A stretch of DNA of 45,140 bases from Bacteroidota bacterium (GTDB taxonomy: Bacteria; Bacteroidota; Bacteroidia; B-17B0; Aurantibacillaceae). Shown here piece after piece: positions 25,146 to 35,339 of this stretch. Under the pieces are notes generated by a model that was not told the DNA's origin, searched no databases, and was given only the letters and a program-made list of their open reading frames with translations. Numbering within the stretch: the stretch's first letter is position 1; each line of letters begins with the position of its first letter. The stretch covers positions 1 to 45,140 of the forward strand of contig JANYBY010000061.1 in assembly GCA_025360565.1 (NCBI GenBank), read 5' to 3'. A program made the position numbers and the translations under genes.

Positions 25146-26975
25146 TAAAAAAGCATCCACCATCCTTTGATAATTTGTTCTTCTTTCCGAATCATGGAAC
25201 AAAGTTTTTAAACAAGAGTCGGCTGCCTTATAGTTTTTTTCATTAATATAAATAGCGGTTAAATTTAATTTTGGGCCGTCAAATCGCGGACTGATGCGTG
25301 AAGCCTCCCGGTAATATTTTTTTGCCTGGAAAATTTCTTTGTTAAACGTAAAAGACGATGCCAGGTCGTTAACTACATTTCGGTTATAGGGATTTAATTC
25401 ACGGGCGTTAATAAAATCCCACCGGGCTTGTTCGTAATTACCAATTGAGGCATAAGCATTACCGGTATACCATAATAAAGGAACGGATGTTGGATCGATG
25501 GAATATGCAAAACTTTGAGCTTTTTTTGCCGCTAAAATAAGTTGATCGTTTTGGCCTTTGTTTTTGTGATCATACATTTTTCGCGTAAAAAATTCACCTC
25601 GGTATCTAAAGATTCCAACTACAACCAAAAATAAAAATAGCGTTATAGGTAAATTAAAACTTTGTTTGCTGGCGGTAAAATGCCAAATAGACCTTAAAAA
25701 ATTATTTTGTTTAATGTAAAAATAAGAAATACCAAAAATTATATTTATCCAAATAATATGCTCCATTCTTTCTTTCGGGAAATCGAAAAAAGAAATCGTG
25801 AAAAAACCAATTATAAATGAAATGGATAGAATTAGATTACGGCCTATTTCTGATCCTTTAGCGGAAAGCCTTAAGGTTTTCTCAAGGAATAAGAGCAAGC
25901 TAAATAAAAAAAGTAAAAACAAATTAAAACCTATAATTCCGGTTTCGCAAAGAATCCATAAAAGATCGTTGTGCGGCCGCTGAAAAGTAAAATTAAGGTC
26001 TTCGGCACGCCACAATCCGTTTAATGTTTGATCGGGAAAATGAATTTGCCAGTTGCCGGGGCCAACACCAATTACAGGATGTTTTTTAAACATGCCGTAG
26101 GATTTATCCCACAAAATTAAACGTTCGTTATCTAATTCTTTTTTACTGCTAAGCGAAGGATCAATTTTCGCGTTGTAATTTATGCCTTTGCTTATAATGG
26201 GTTGTAAAACAAAAAGGAAAAATACATTTGCGATGAGCACACTTATGATCAATACTAAATAAAATTGTACAGCGAATTTTTTTTTGCCGGAAGCATAAAG
26301 ATGTAAAGCAACAGATGCCAATAGCGCAACACCACACCCGATCCAAACAGCTTTGGTTCTTAATAAGGCAATAACTACCAAAGTAAAAAAAATTGTAATG
26401 AAAGCGGCGATCTTCCAGGGTTTTGATAATGTGTAAATGGTTTTAACTAAAAAAAATAAGTTCAAAAATAAAAAACTGGAGTAAAGATTTTTGTGTCCGT
26501 TTAAACCTGTGATTAAATATAGTGATTCTTTGTTAAGGCCCGCGAACTGATAACAGGCGAACGCCAAGCCAATAAAAACAACAATAACCGAAAATTTAAG
26601 AAGGGCGTGTATAAAATAGTCGGGGCTTTGTTTTAACGCAAAATAAGTAAACAAAAAAGCAAACAGCCCCAGTAATAATTTACATACTTCAAAAAGCGAT
26701 TCGGCCGTATTAACGCTATAAAAAATCAGAGCGGTGCAAAAGAGAACATAAAGAATATAAAAGAGTAAAATAAAATCGATGTCTACTTTAAACGCGAAGC
26801 CCGTTCTTGAAAGAAAATATAACGAAAGGCAAATGAAAAGCGAAAAGGTTATAAACCTTGGCGTGAGTGTGAAGTCTAGAACGAAGGGGGAGAAAATGAA
26901 ACAAGAAATAAAGATGCCAAATAAAAACAGTGTATTTACGAGCTTCACCTTAACGTTGTTCGATGAATTTTGCAA
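25131..26975 (-). CDS. O-antigen ligase/polymerase (Wzy-like) membrane protein with C-terminal TPR region
   Basis: 614 aa, many TM segments, GVGPGNWQIHFPDQTLNGLWRAEDLNFTFQRPHNDLLWILCETGIIGF; C-terminal TPR-like repeats. Confidence 0.88.
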   Translation of the reverse strand: MQNSSNNVKVKLVNTLFLFGIFISCFIFSPFVLDFTLTPRFITFSLFICLSLYFLSRTGFAFKVDIDFILLFYILYVLFCTALIFYSVNTAESLFEVCKLLLGLFAFLFTYFALKQSPDYFIHALLKFSVIVVFIGLAFACYQFAGLNKESLYLITGLNGHKNLYSSFLFLNLFFLVKTIYTLSKPWKIAAFITIFFTLVVIALLRTKAVWIGCGVALLASVALHLYASGKKKFAVQFYLVLIISVLIANVFFLFVLQPIISKGINYNAKIDPSLSSKKELDNERLILWDKSYGMFKKHPVIGVGPGNWQIHFPDQTLNGLWRAEDLNFTFQRPHNDLLWILCETGIIGFNLFLLFLFSLLLFLEKTLRLSAKGSEIGRNLILSISFIIGFFTISFFDFPKERMEHIIWINIIFGISYFYIKQNNFLRSIWHFTASKQSFNLPITLFLFLVVVGIFRYRGEFFTRKMYDHKNKGQNDQLILAAKKAQSFAYSIDPTSVPLLWYTGNAYASIGNYEQARWDFINARELNPYNRNVVNDLASSFTFNKEIFQAKKYYREASRISPRFDGPKLNLTAIYINEKNYKAADSCLKTLFHDSERRTNYQRMVDAFLLERR

Positions 26976-26983
26976 AAGGATCC

Positions 26984-28030
26984 TTATTGAATAACAACAA
27001 TTTTTAATTTAGTTGTTGGGGTTATTATAAAATAAATACCGCCGTTTAATCCGTTAATTTTGATTTCGGCATCGGCAATTAAATTTACGGTTCTTATAAT
27101 TTGTCCAAGCTCATTTGTAATGATCGCAACTTCTGATTTAGCGGAGCGAATATTGAACCAGCCCCAAGCCGGGTTTGGGTAAATGAACAAATGATCTGTT
27201 CCGTTTACAAAATTTTCTCTTAATCCCAATCCGCAAGGAACCACAATTTGTGTAAGGGTGGTTGTGCCAATACAGCCTAAGCCATTACTGCCGCTAATGG
27301 TGTATGTTAAGGTAACAGTTGGTGAAATTACCGCGTTCGTTAAACTGCTTACACCATTTAAGGAATAAGTAATTGCGTTGCCATTAATAGTTAAAGTGGC
27401 ACTATTTCCAAAACAAAGTGAATTTGTATTTGAGAATACTGAAAGTGTTGGAGTAGGCAATACGCTAACCGTTATCTGCGCCGAGTTAGAGCAAATACCT
27501 TTTGTAGCAACAACTGTATAGGTAGTGGTAACCGATGGATTAGCAATTACATTGGGCTGATTGGTAATGTTTAATCCGTAAGCCGCTGACCAGCCGTAAG
27601 AGATAGTTGGGCTTGCCATTAAAATAGTGGAGCTTGCCTGTAAGTTCGTGGAGGAGCCCTGGCAAAAACTATTTGCACCTGAAAAAGTTACACTAGGTGT
27701 TTCAAAAATGTTTACAACAAAAGATGTAGTGGGGCTGGTGCCAAATCCGTTAGATGCTTCACAATATAAAGTGTAAGTAGCGTTAGAGTAAGGAAAACTG
27801 ATAGTGGTTGTTGCATTGATAGGACTGCCTATTATAACACCAACTGAAGGTGTTGAAACATACCATTGATAAGCGGTTGGAGAGTTAATCGCAGAAGCAC
27901 TGAAGCTCATTGGCCATGAAGGAGAAGAGCAAACGTTCGACGGCCCGGAAATAGAATTCATTACCGGAATTTGCGCAACGCAATTAAATAAGGCCAAAAC
28001 AAAAAAGGTGGAATAAAAATATTTTTTCAT
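26984..28030 (-). CDS. Secreted PKD/Ig-like repeat protein with T9SS-type C-terminal tail
   Basis: Signal peptide; repeated SVTFSGANSFCQGSSTNLQAS / TTTYTVVATKG units; FIYPNPAWGWFNIRS...GLNGGIYFIITPTTKLKIVVIQ. Confidence 0.83.
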   Translation of the reverse strand: MKKYFYSTFFVLALFNCVAQIPVMNSISGPSNVCSSPSWPMSFSASAINSPTAYQWYVSTPSVGVIIGSPINATTTISFPYSNATYTLYCEASNGFGTSPTTSFVVNIFETPSVTFSGANSFCQGSSTNLQASSTILMASPTISYGWSAAYGLNITNQPNVIANPSVTTTYTVVATKGICSNSAQITVSVLPTPTLSVFSNTNSLCFGNSATLTINGNAITYSLNGVSSLTNAVISPTVTLTYTISGSNGLGCIGTTTLTQIVVPCGLGLRENFVNGTDHLFIYPNPAWGWFNIRSAKSEVAIITNELGQIIRTVNLIADAEIKINGLNGGIYFIITPTTKLKIVVIQ

Positions 28031-28053
28031 TTAGTTGGTTTTAAAACCTTAAT

Positions 28054-28084
28054 CAAATATAGCACAATATTTGTGATGTCCAAA
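28054..28084 (-). promoter_or_regulatory. Candidate Bacteroidota promoter for the 26984-28030 gene
   Basis: Minus strand TTTG-N19-TATATTTG, matching the TTTG / TANNTTTG consensus, about 24 nt upstream of the ATG. Confidence 0.6.
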
Positions 28085-28221
28085 ATTAACGTTGAATTTT
28101 GCAACCTATTGTCCACATATTCAAATTATAAATAAATTGAAAGTATAGCAGGGCTGTAAAAATAAAATAGAATTACAGGTTCAAAAAAAATCAGGTTCAA
28201 CAGCCGCTGAAGGCTGAGGTT

Positions 28222-31200
28222 TTAAAATTCCTTTTTCTTTTTAAATAATCGTATGTTGCCAAAGAAATCCATTATGCGTTTAAACACATCGTAATATAAA
28301 GTAACCATTAGCGTTAAACTCATGATCCAAATTACACACACGTTAAACCAAAATGTAGGATAAAATCTTCCAAGAAATTTTTTACGAGGCGCGAAAAAAT
28401 GTGCGCTTCCTAAGTTAGATTCGAGCGGATCGGCGTAAATTGGATCGGTAGTTTGAATAAAACGTCCGTCTTTTTCCAAACAAGCTTCGCCCCCAAAGTT
28501 ACTTGCATTCTTTACCAGATCAGTAATACTTTGGTTTTCGTAATGTTCTTGAAACTCTACAAATTTTTGATTGCCGCCCAATTCATCCTGCATTTTGTGG
28601 GTGATCAAATCCTTTTGGGCTCTCGCGGCCTTATCCACATCCTGATAATATTTTACAAGTGTTTTTAAATAGTCTTTAATAGCGGCCGAAACGGCAGGAT
28701 TATATTTTTCAACGGTAATATCCTCCACAACCGGACATTTTATTTTTCCATTATTGCTCATCGTTTCGGTAAGGATCCCATTCCTTAGCATATCGATATC
28801 AGATTTAATTTCTGAAAGCTTTTTGCCTTCTTTTATGAGTTTGTCAATTTTTTCTATTTTGGTATATACTTTTGGTTTCCAGTAATTGTTCTTGTAATTG
28901 GCGGTACTCATTCTCTTTTCTACCGTATAAAAATTTTTGCCAAACTTATTTTCTTTGAACTGGTTAACGGCTAAAGCCTCAAACGCCCAGCGGCTGGCCA
29001 TAGCCTCGCCCCATGCCGAAACCCCGCCTTCTTTAATAACCAATGGATTTAATTTATCAAATTTAACAACCACACCTGCTAATAATAGTTGCGGGATAAT
29101 TAAGAAAGGAATTAAAATATAAATGGTTACGGCACTATTGAACGCGGCCGAAATATTTAAGCCCAGCATATTCGCGAAACAGGACGCGCTGAACAATACA
29201 AGCCAATAATCAAAAAACATGCCTTTAATACCCATAATAAGATTGCCCACTAAAATAAAAGTTACGGTTTGCACAGCCGACAAAGTAAACATGATTATTA
29301 TTTTACTCCATAAGTAACTGCCCAGACTTAAATTTAAAAACGATTCGCGCTTACGGATCTTTCGGTCGCGGATAATTTCTTCGGCACTCACCGTTAAACC
29401 AACGAACAATGCAACAACAACCGACATAAACATGTAAGCGGTCATATTTGAATTTTCGCTGAACACATATCCTTTTGATGTTTCATCATCGGTATTGTAA
29501 TACCTCACTAAAAACGCCAGGATCAATGCAAGAAAAGGCGCTTCTAAAAAGCTGATCATCATGTATTGCGTGTTGGTTAATTTGCTTTTAACATCACGCG
29601 TCATGAACACTTTGAACTGTTTCACCACATTCGGGATCCTGAAAATACTTTTTGGAATTTCAGTGTGCTTTCTATCGGTGTGAATATTATTTTCTATCAG
29701 TTCTTTATAATGCACGTTCCATTCAGCGGGTTTGGTTTTACGGGTATAGGTAATGTTACCGTACTCATCCAACACCTTGCTTTCAATTATATTAAAAATT
29801 TGTTCAGGATTTACGTTACCGCAATTAACACACTCGGCCTCTTCGGCATTTACGTGGTTTACCAAACGTTTAAAATAACTTACAGCGTCAACCGGATTAC
29901 CATAGTAGATCGGATAACCGCCAACATCCAGGATCATCAGCTTATCAAACATTTTGTAAATGTCGGATGAAGGCTGATGGATAACCACAAAAATTAATTT
30001 TCCTTTTAACGATAATTCTTTTAAAAGGTCCATAATATTTTCAGAGTCGCGCGATGATAAACCGGAAGTGGGCTCATCAACAAATAACACCGATGGTTCG
30101 CGAATTAATTCCAATGAAATATTTAAACGCTTGCGTTGCCCGCCGCTTATTGTTTTTTCTAATGGTGAACCAACTTTTAAATGGCGCGTTTCGCTTAATC
30201 CAATATCTGCCAATAAATGATTACAGCGTTTTGCAATGTCTTCATCATTTAAATTTCCGAAAACCAATTTGGCATTGTAAAATAAATTTTCGTAAACGGT
30301 CAGTTCCTCTATCAAAAGATCATCCTGGCTCACGTGGCCAATTACACCTGCAATGGCATCACGTTCGGTATGCACATTTTTTCCGTTTATTTTTACCGAA
30401 CCGCCGCTCGGACTTTCCATGCTGTTTAAAACATTTAAGAGGGTAGATTTACCTGCGCCTGAACCGCCCATTATACCAATGAGTTTGCCGCTGTCTTCGC
30501 TAATGTTCACATCGCGTAAGCCAAGTTTACCGCCTTTAAATTTGTATTCCAAATTTTTAACTTCGAAGGTAATTTTCGCCTGCGACTCATCACTTAAAAA
30601 ACGACTTATAACGTCGCTGTAATAAATGGGTTTAATTTTACTTGAGCGCAATGATGAACCCGGCGTAAAAATATGAACCCGGTCGTTATGAATGATCTGC
30701 CCGTTCAACACCAGTTCTGTTGAATCGTATATTCTCAACGCGTACATACTTACGCTTGGGATCTGAACAATTCTTATATCGGCATTAACGTTTTCGTTGA
30801 ATAAATGTTTGGTATGATTTTGATAACCGTTTTCTTTATTATTTATTACCAAAATATTCGGACTATCAGGAATAACCTCTAATTGGTTTTCGATAAACGA
30901 TTTTAATAAATGAAACTCATCGTTAGAGATGTTAAAGGTGTCGGCCACCGTAATTACGAATTCATATTCCTGTTCAGAAATTTCGTTGCTTGAATAAATA
31001 AATTCGAGCAAACGCAGCAATACGATCACTTTTTGTGTTTGTTCAAGTTCCTGATTGATCTGAGTACAGATCTTTAAAACTTTTACTGAGTTTAAAGATG
31101 TGCGTTTTGCTGCACCCTCTTTCTTCTTACTTGCGGCCTGGTTTGATTCAAGGAACTCATCAAAAATATGCAAATAGGTAGCAACCTGATCGGCACTTAG

Positions 31201-31311
31201 CTGCTGCTTTAAAAAGGATTGTACAATTTCTCGTCCGGTATTATTAATGCCATCAACCTTTGCGATGATTGAGAACATTTGCATCAGGGCTCTTAGTATT
31301 CGTTCACTCAT
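28222..31311 (-). CDS. ABCG-type ABC transporter (fused ATPase and ABC-2 membrane domain) with TerB-like N-terminal region
   Basis: N-terminal helical TerB-like region; Walker A GGSGAGKSTLLN; signature ISGGQRKRLNISLELIREPSVLFVDEPTSGL; C-terminal TM domain with a large inserted soluble loop. Confidence 0.9.
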   Translation of the reverse strand: MSERILRALMQMFSIIAKVDGINNTGREIVQSFLKQQLSADQVATYLHIFDEFLESNQAASKKKEGAAKRTSLNSVKVLKICTQINQELEQTQKVIVLLRLLEFIYSSNEISEQEYEFVITVADTFNISNDEFHLLKSFIENQLEVIPDSPNILVINNKENGYQNHTKHLFNENVNADIRIVQIPSVSMYALRIYDSTELVLNGQIIHNDRVHIFTPGSSLRSSKIKPIYYSDVISRFLSDESQAKITFEVKNLEYKFKGGKLGLRDVNISEDSGKLIGIMGGSGAGKSTLLNVLNSMESPSGGSVKINGKNVHTERDAIAGVIGHVSQDDLLIEELTVYENLFYNAKLVFGNLNDEDIAKRCNHLLADIGLSETRHLKVGSPLEKTISGGQRKRLNISLELIREPSVLFVDEPTSGLSSRDSENIMDLLKELSLKGKLIFVVIHQPSSDIYKMFDKLMILDVGGYPIYYGNPVDAVSYFKRLVNHVNAEEAECVNCGNVNPEQIFNIIESKVLDEYGNITYTRKTKPAEWNVHYKELIENNIHTDRKHTEIPKSIFRIPNVVKQFKVFMTRDVKSKLTNTQYMMISFLEAPFLALILAFLVRYYNTDDETSKGYVFSENSNMTAYMFMSVVVALFVGLTVSAEEIIRDRKIRKRESFLNLSLGSYLWSKIIIMFTLSAVQTVTFILVGNLIMGIKGMFFDYWLVLFSASCFANMLGLNISAAFNSAVTIYILIPFLIIPQLLLAGVVVKFDKLNPLVIKEGGVSAWGEAMASRWAFEALAVNQFKENKFGKNFYTVEKRMSTANYKNNYWKPKVYTKIEKIDKLIKEGKKLSEIKSDIDMLRNGILTETMSNNGKIKCPVVEDITVEKYNPAVSAAIKDYLKTLVKYYQDVDKAARAQKDLITHKMQDELGGNQKFVEFQEHYENQSITDLVKNASNFGGEACLEKDGRFIQTTDPIYADPLESNLGSAHFFAPRKKFLGRFYPTFWFNVCVIWIMSLTLMVTLYYDVFKRIMDFFGNIRLFKKKKEF

Positions 31312-31317
31312 AGTATG

Positions 31318-31848
31318 TTATTTTTTTACAGCAATTTTATCGTAAAAACATTTCGATATTTGTTTTATCTGGCTGCAATCTTGTTTTGAAAAATTTGTTT
31401 CGGCGTGGCCAAATACAATGGCCGTTATTCCGTCGTCTTTTAATGTTCCAATATAATTTCTAAATACTTCAATTAAATAATATCCGGTAAATTTATCTTT
31501 TTGATACTGTTTTGTCTCCAATGTCCAGCTCTGTTTTTTTCCTGATCTTATTTCCAATTTTTCGGTTTGATTAAAATACAGATTTTCGGTAACAGTTAAT
31601 TTTAAAAAAAAACGATTGGTTTCGGTTTTAAAGATCTGCACGGTGGATCTGTTTTTTAAAGCGGTTTGAACGTATTCCACATTCACAACTTTATTGTCTT
31701 TATGGGTTGTTAAAGAAGGAACAGAAAGCGTATCTTGAACAAAAGCGCAATCATTTTGAGAAAAAGCACCCAAACAAAAGGTAATAAATATGAACGTATA
31801 TAGTTGTTGCAAATTAATATCTAATTTAATTACCGGTTTTAGATCCAA
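31318..31848 (-). CDS. Hypothetical exported protein
   Basis: 176-aa ORF 6 bp upstream of the ABC transporter gene; hydrophobic N-terminal segment; no family recognised. Confidence 0.65.
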   Translation of the reverse strand: MDLKPVIKLDINLQQLYTFIFITFCLGAFSQNDCAFVQDTLSVPSLTTHKDNKVVNVEYVQTALKNRSTVQIFKTETNRFFLKLTVTENLYFNQTEKLEIRSGKKQSWTLETKQYQKDKFTGYYLIEVFRNYIGTLKDDGITAIVFGHAETNFSKQDCSQIKQISKCFYDKIAVKK

Positions 31849-31957
31849 ATCTAATTCAGCAATCTAATATACTAAAAAAGGACAAAGTGTAAGCTTTATC
31901 CTTCAATTTTTTTAATAAACCAATAAAACTGCTGTGAGTTTTTCGGGGGTGTCCCGG

Positions 31958-32386
31958 TTATTTTTGTTTAAATCCTATTAAAATAACAGCGCATCCTGAT
32001 CCCGGGTTTCTATTGCCGTCCAATTGCCCTTCAATAATGGTTTCAAGGGTTGATTTAACTTTAAAATCCCAATACGGGGCGTTTTTTTGAGTACGGTTTG
32101 TAAATAACAAGTTACGATCCTGATCATAAATATTAAAGATCAAATTCCCGTCCGATGTTCCGCTGCAAGCGGCAATACGATAAGTAGTTTCTCCAAAAAA
32201 AGTGGTTTTAAATTCAGCGGTCTCTTCAGAGTTCAATAAAAGCGCGCGGTATTGCTGCCCGTCTGAAATGAAAGAAGAAATAATATGTTTAGCGCAAATA
32301 TTTGCAATAGTATCGCACTGCGCATTGGATCTGGTAGAGCAAAGACCCGCAACAGCAACCGATAAAACAAAAATAAATTTTTTCAT
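31958..32386 (-). CDS. Hypothetical secreted protein
   Basis: 142-aa ORF with clear signal peptide (MKKFIFVLSVAVAGLCSTRSNAQ). Confidence 0.75.
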   Translation of the reverse strand: MKKFIFVLSVAVAGLCSTRSNAQCDTIANICAKHIISSFISDGQQYRALLLNSEETAEFKTTFFGETTYRIAACSGTSDGNLIFNIYDQDRNLLFTNRTQKNAPYWDFKVKSTLETIIEGQLDGNRNPGSGCAVILIGFKQK

Positions 32387-32394
32387 ATTGAATA

Positions 32395-33324
32395 TTAGGA
32401 TTGAGTAGTGTTAACAATTTTATTTCTGATTTCTTTTATCTTTTCACTTATCTTAATGATCTGCTCATCGGTGATAGAAACCTCGGTAGTGCTGTTAATG
32501 GTGGTTACTTTTTTTATTGTATCTGTTGTTGGTGCAACAAAACTGTATTTAAAAGAAATGCCATCGTAAACCTTTGCCAGATCAGTAAATTGTGCTGTAA
32601 GATCAACTACATCTTTGTTAGTATTATTACCTAAGATCTTTATTAAGCTGGTTAAGGCCAATTTTTGTTCAGCAATTCTAAACTTTACATCATTGGTTGG
32701 TTTTGTTTTGTAGGCTGTAACCGAAAAGTGCATACTCTCGATCCATCCGCCGGTTAAAACCAAACTGCTCACATCTGTTCTTTGATTGTTCTTTAAAAAG
32801 GCATCACTTTGGCGATAAGCGATCCCAACCAAAACCATCATACTATCTTTGTTGGTTACATTTTTTTGAATGCGCTCCATAGTTGTAGCATCAAAGGCCG
32901 CAGAGATACCCAACTTGTCTGCTAATTGTTTTACAGCCGCTAAATAACCCAACGCATCTTGTGTTTGGTTGTATAGCGAAACGTAACCAAGGTCGGCACC
33001 ATAAATACCAAGGTTTAATGAACGCCCATAATCGGTTGAAAATGTATTTACTTTATTTGAAGCATTTAGTGTGGCCTTATCATACGGAATGCCGCTTTTT
33101 TGAATAAGCAAGGCAGTTTGGATAGGTGAAGGCACGCTGAATAACTCGCCGCCAACGTTTAAAACAGAAGTTTTAACGGTGTCAGGAGTTTCAACTAAGT
33201 CTTCTTTAACTTCGTCCTTTTTAGGATCTCCGCACGATGCGAAAAAGCCGGCTGTAAGCAATGCGAAAGCCAACGGGGTAAAAAAATGTTTATTTGGCAT
33301 ATTTTTATTAATAATCATCGACAA
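32395..33324 (-). CDS. Hypothetical lipoprotein
   Basis: 309 aa; lipobox-like LLTAGFFASCGDPKKDE; 8 bp upstream of the next gene. Confidence 0.78.
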   Translation of the reverse strand: MSMIINKNMPNKHFFTPLAFALLTAGFFASCGDPKKDEVKEDLVETPDTVKTSVLNVGGELFSVPSPIQTALLIQKSGIPYDKATLNASNKVNTFSTDYGRSLNLGIYGADLGYVSLYNQTQDALGYLAAVKQLADKLGISAAFDATTMERIQKNVTNKDSMMVLVGIAYRQSDAFLKNNQRTDVSSLVLTGGWIESMHFSVTAYKTKPTNDVKFRIAEQKLALTSLIKILGNNTNKDVVDLTAQFTDLAKVYDGISFKYSFVAPTTDTIKKVTTINSTTEVSITDEQIIKISEKIKEIRNKIVNTTQS

Positions 33325-33473
33325 ATTAATGTTTTTAAGGGATTAATTTTGACGCAAGTAAACAAAAAATACTGAGATGCACAAATAAAAATATGAGCTA
33401 AATCGGGTATATTTTTGTTAAAATGCAAATTTGGCTCAATAAGGGCAAAATCTACTTTTTATAGATTAAAATG

Positions 33474-33914
33474 CTAGTTGGCGTCTCCTCCAAAATAGTT
33501 CATTTCAATAATGTCGGCATTAAAGGCTACATCATAAATTACCTCGTTTAAAATGGTTTCGGTGGTGAGCTCAACCGGCTGTACTGCTTGTACAATAAGA
33601 GTTTCGCAAGGCGAACCATCGGCCCTTTTATCTGTAGTTACCGTTACTTGCGCAAAAGTACCATAACCGCCTTCCTTTAAAAGTTTGTAATGGTTTAAGT
33701 TTGGGTTGTACTCGCCGCAGCGGCTATTCATGTAAACAACGTCTTTTCCAAAATGGCGGCCGGCAATGATCCAAACGTAAACAAACTGATACCTCCAGCT
33801 GTCATCCTTCATTTTAAGGGCTACATCCATTCTGAATACTCCCGGACTGATCTCGTCCACCTTATATTTCCAGCGTTCTGAAATATTGGTTAGTGCCTTT
33901 TTTAAATCAAACAT
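33474..33914 (-). CDS. Hypothetical cytoplasmic protein
   Basis: 146-aa ORF of ordinary composition with clean start and stop; no family recognised. Confidence 0.75.
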   Translation of the reverse strand: MFDLKKALTNISERWKYKVDEISPGVFRMDVALKMKDDSWRYQFVYVWIIAGRHFGKDVVYMNSRCGEYNPNLNHYKLLKEGGYGTFAQVTVTTDKRADGSPCETLIVQAVQPVELTTETILNEVIYDVAFNADIIEMNYFGGDAN

Positions 33915-34038
33915 ATTTATAGTTTTTAAAAGATTTTTTCAAAAATAAAATAAATAAACTGTGAACCAAAAAAATGTTTTAAATATTAATTATAACATAA
34001 TAATCAGGTATTAAATAACCTTAACTTCGCCAATTATT

Positions 34039-35238
34039 ATGAAGCGTTCCGAAATTTTTTTATTGCTCACTCTCGCATTTGTTCAGTTTACCTGCATTGT
34101 TGATTTTATGGTGCTTATGCCTCTAAAACCAATGCTTACAAGGCTTTGGGGTATTGATCCCCTGCAATTTGGCATAGCCGTTTTTGCCTATGGTTTTGGC
34201 GCCTTCATTTCATCACTTTTCTGTGTAAATAAGGTAGATCGTTTTGATCGGAAAAAAGTACTGACGGTTATTTACATTGGATTTACCCTTGGCACATTTT
34301 TTTGCGGATTTGCAAATAGTTTTGCTTTACTGGTAACAGCGCGCTTTATTACCGGACTTTTTGGAGGCGTGGCGGGCTCTATCATTCAATCCATTGTGGG
34401 CGATGCAATACCCGCCCAACGCAGGGGGCAGGCCATGGGTATTTTAATGAGCGGTTTTGCTTTGGCTAGTATTGTGGGAGTACCCGGCGGTTTATATTTA
34501 GCCGCAAAGTTTGCATGGTATACACCTTTTTTAGTTTTAGGAGGATTGTGTTTTTTGGTTTTTATCGGCATTTTATTTGTTGTCCCGTCGTTTACCGAAC
34601 ATTTAAAAACCTATAAGCCTCAAACTTTTGTTGGTGTAATGAAAAGCGTTTTTTCTGAAACAAACAGAAGGTGGGCTTTGTTATTGGGCATGGTAATAAT
34701 GCCTTCGCACTTTTTTATTATTCCTTTTTTAACAGATTATTTTACCCAGAATTTAAAATTCGATTATGCATCCACAGTGCCGCTTATTTATATTGTTGGC
34801 GGAAGTATTACTGCGTTCACCTCACCGCTTATTGGTAAACTGAGCGATAAGATAGGACGCTTTAAAGTTTTGTTTGTGTTATCAATTCTTTCTGTAATTC
34901 CTTTAATTGGAATAACTAATTTACAAACCGACAGCAAATTAATTTTATTGTGTTTTACTGCGTCCTTCTTTGTTTTTAGCGGAACCAGAATGATCATTGT
35001 AATGGCGCACACCACATCCACCGCCGAGCCATCCATACGCGGGGCTTTTTTAATTATTAATTCATCCTTCACGCAATTTTCAACTTCCATCGCTTCGCTC
35101 ATTGGCGGTTTTATTGTTGTGCAGAGTGCCGATAAAACATTGCACAATTATCCTTACCTGGGTTATCTCGGGGTTTTGTTTGGAATAATTACACTGCTAG
35201 TTTTTACGAAGGTGAAGGTAACGGAGGTTAAGCGATAA
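34039..35238 (+). CDS. Major facilitator superfamily transporter
   Basis: 399 aa, about 12 TM segments, FVQFTCIVDFMVLMPL, RFITGLFGGVAGSI, GKLSDKIGRFKVL. Confidence 0.92.
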   Translation: MKRSEIFLLLTLAFVQFTCIVDFMVLMPLKPMLTRLWGIDPLQFGIAVFAYGFGAFISSLFCVNKVDRFDRKKVLTVIYIGFTLGTFFCGFANSFALLVTARFITGLFGGVAGSIIQSIVGDAIPAQRRGQAMGILMSGFALASIVGVPGGLYLAAKFAWYTPFLVLGGLCFLVFIGILFVVPSFTEHLKTYKPQTFVGVMKSVFSETNRRWALLLGMVIMPSHFFIIPFLTDYFTQNLKFDYASTVPLIYIVGGSITAFTSPLIGKLSDKIGRFKVLFVLSILSVIPLIGITNLQTDSKLILLCFTASFFVFSGTRMIIVMAHTTSTAEPSIRGAFLIINSSFTQFSTSIASLIGGFIVVQSADKTLHNYPYLGYLGVLFGIITLLVFTKVKVTEVKR

Positions 35239-35339
35239 TTTTTTATCAGACCCTGCATTTAATATGCAAAATTAGCCTGTTTGTATATTTTTTATCGGCT
35301 GCAACTATTTACACTATATATTTACTTAAAATAAATACA

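Noticed and set aside
25798-26994. Short ORFs inside the O-antigen ligase gene
   Set aside because: Shadow ORFs with skewed composition inside a well-supported coding region.
30054-30446. 130-aa plus-strand ORF inside the ABC transporter gene
   Set aside because: Antisense to the Walker and signature-coding region; no plausible protein features.
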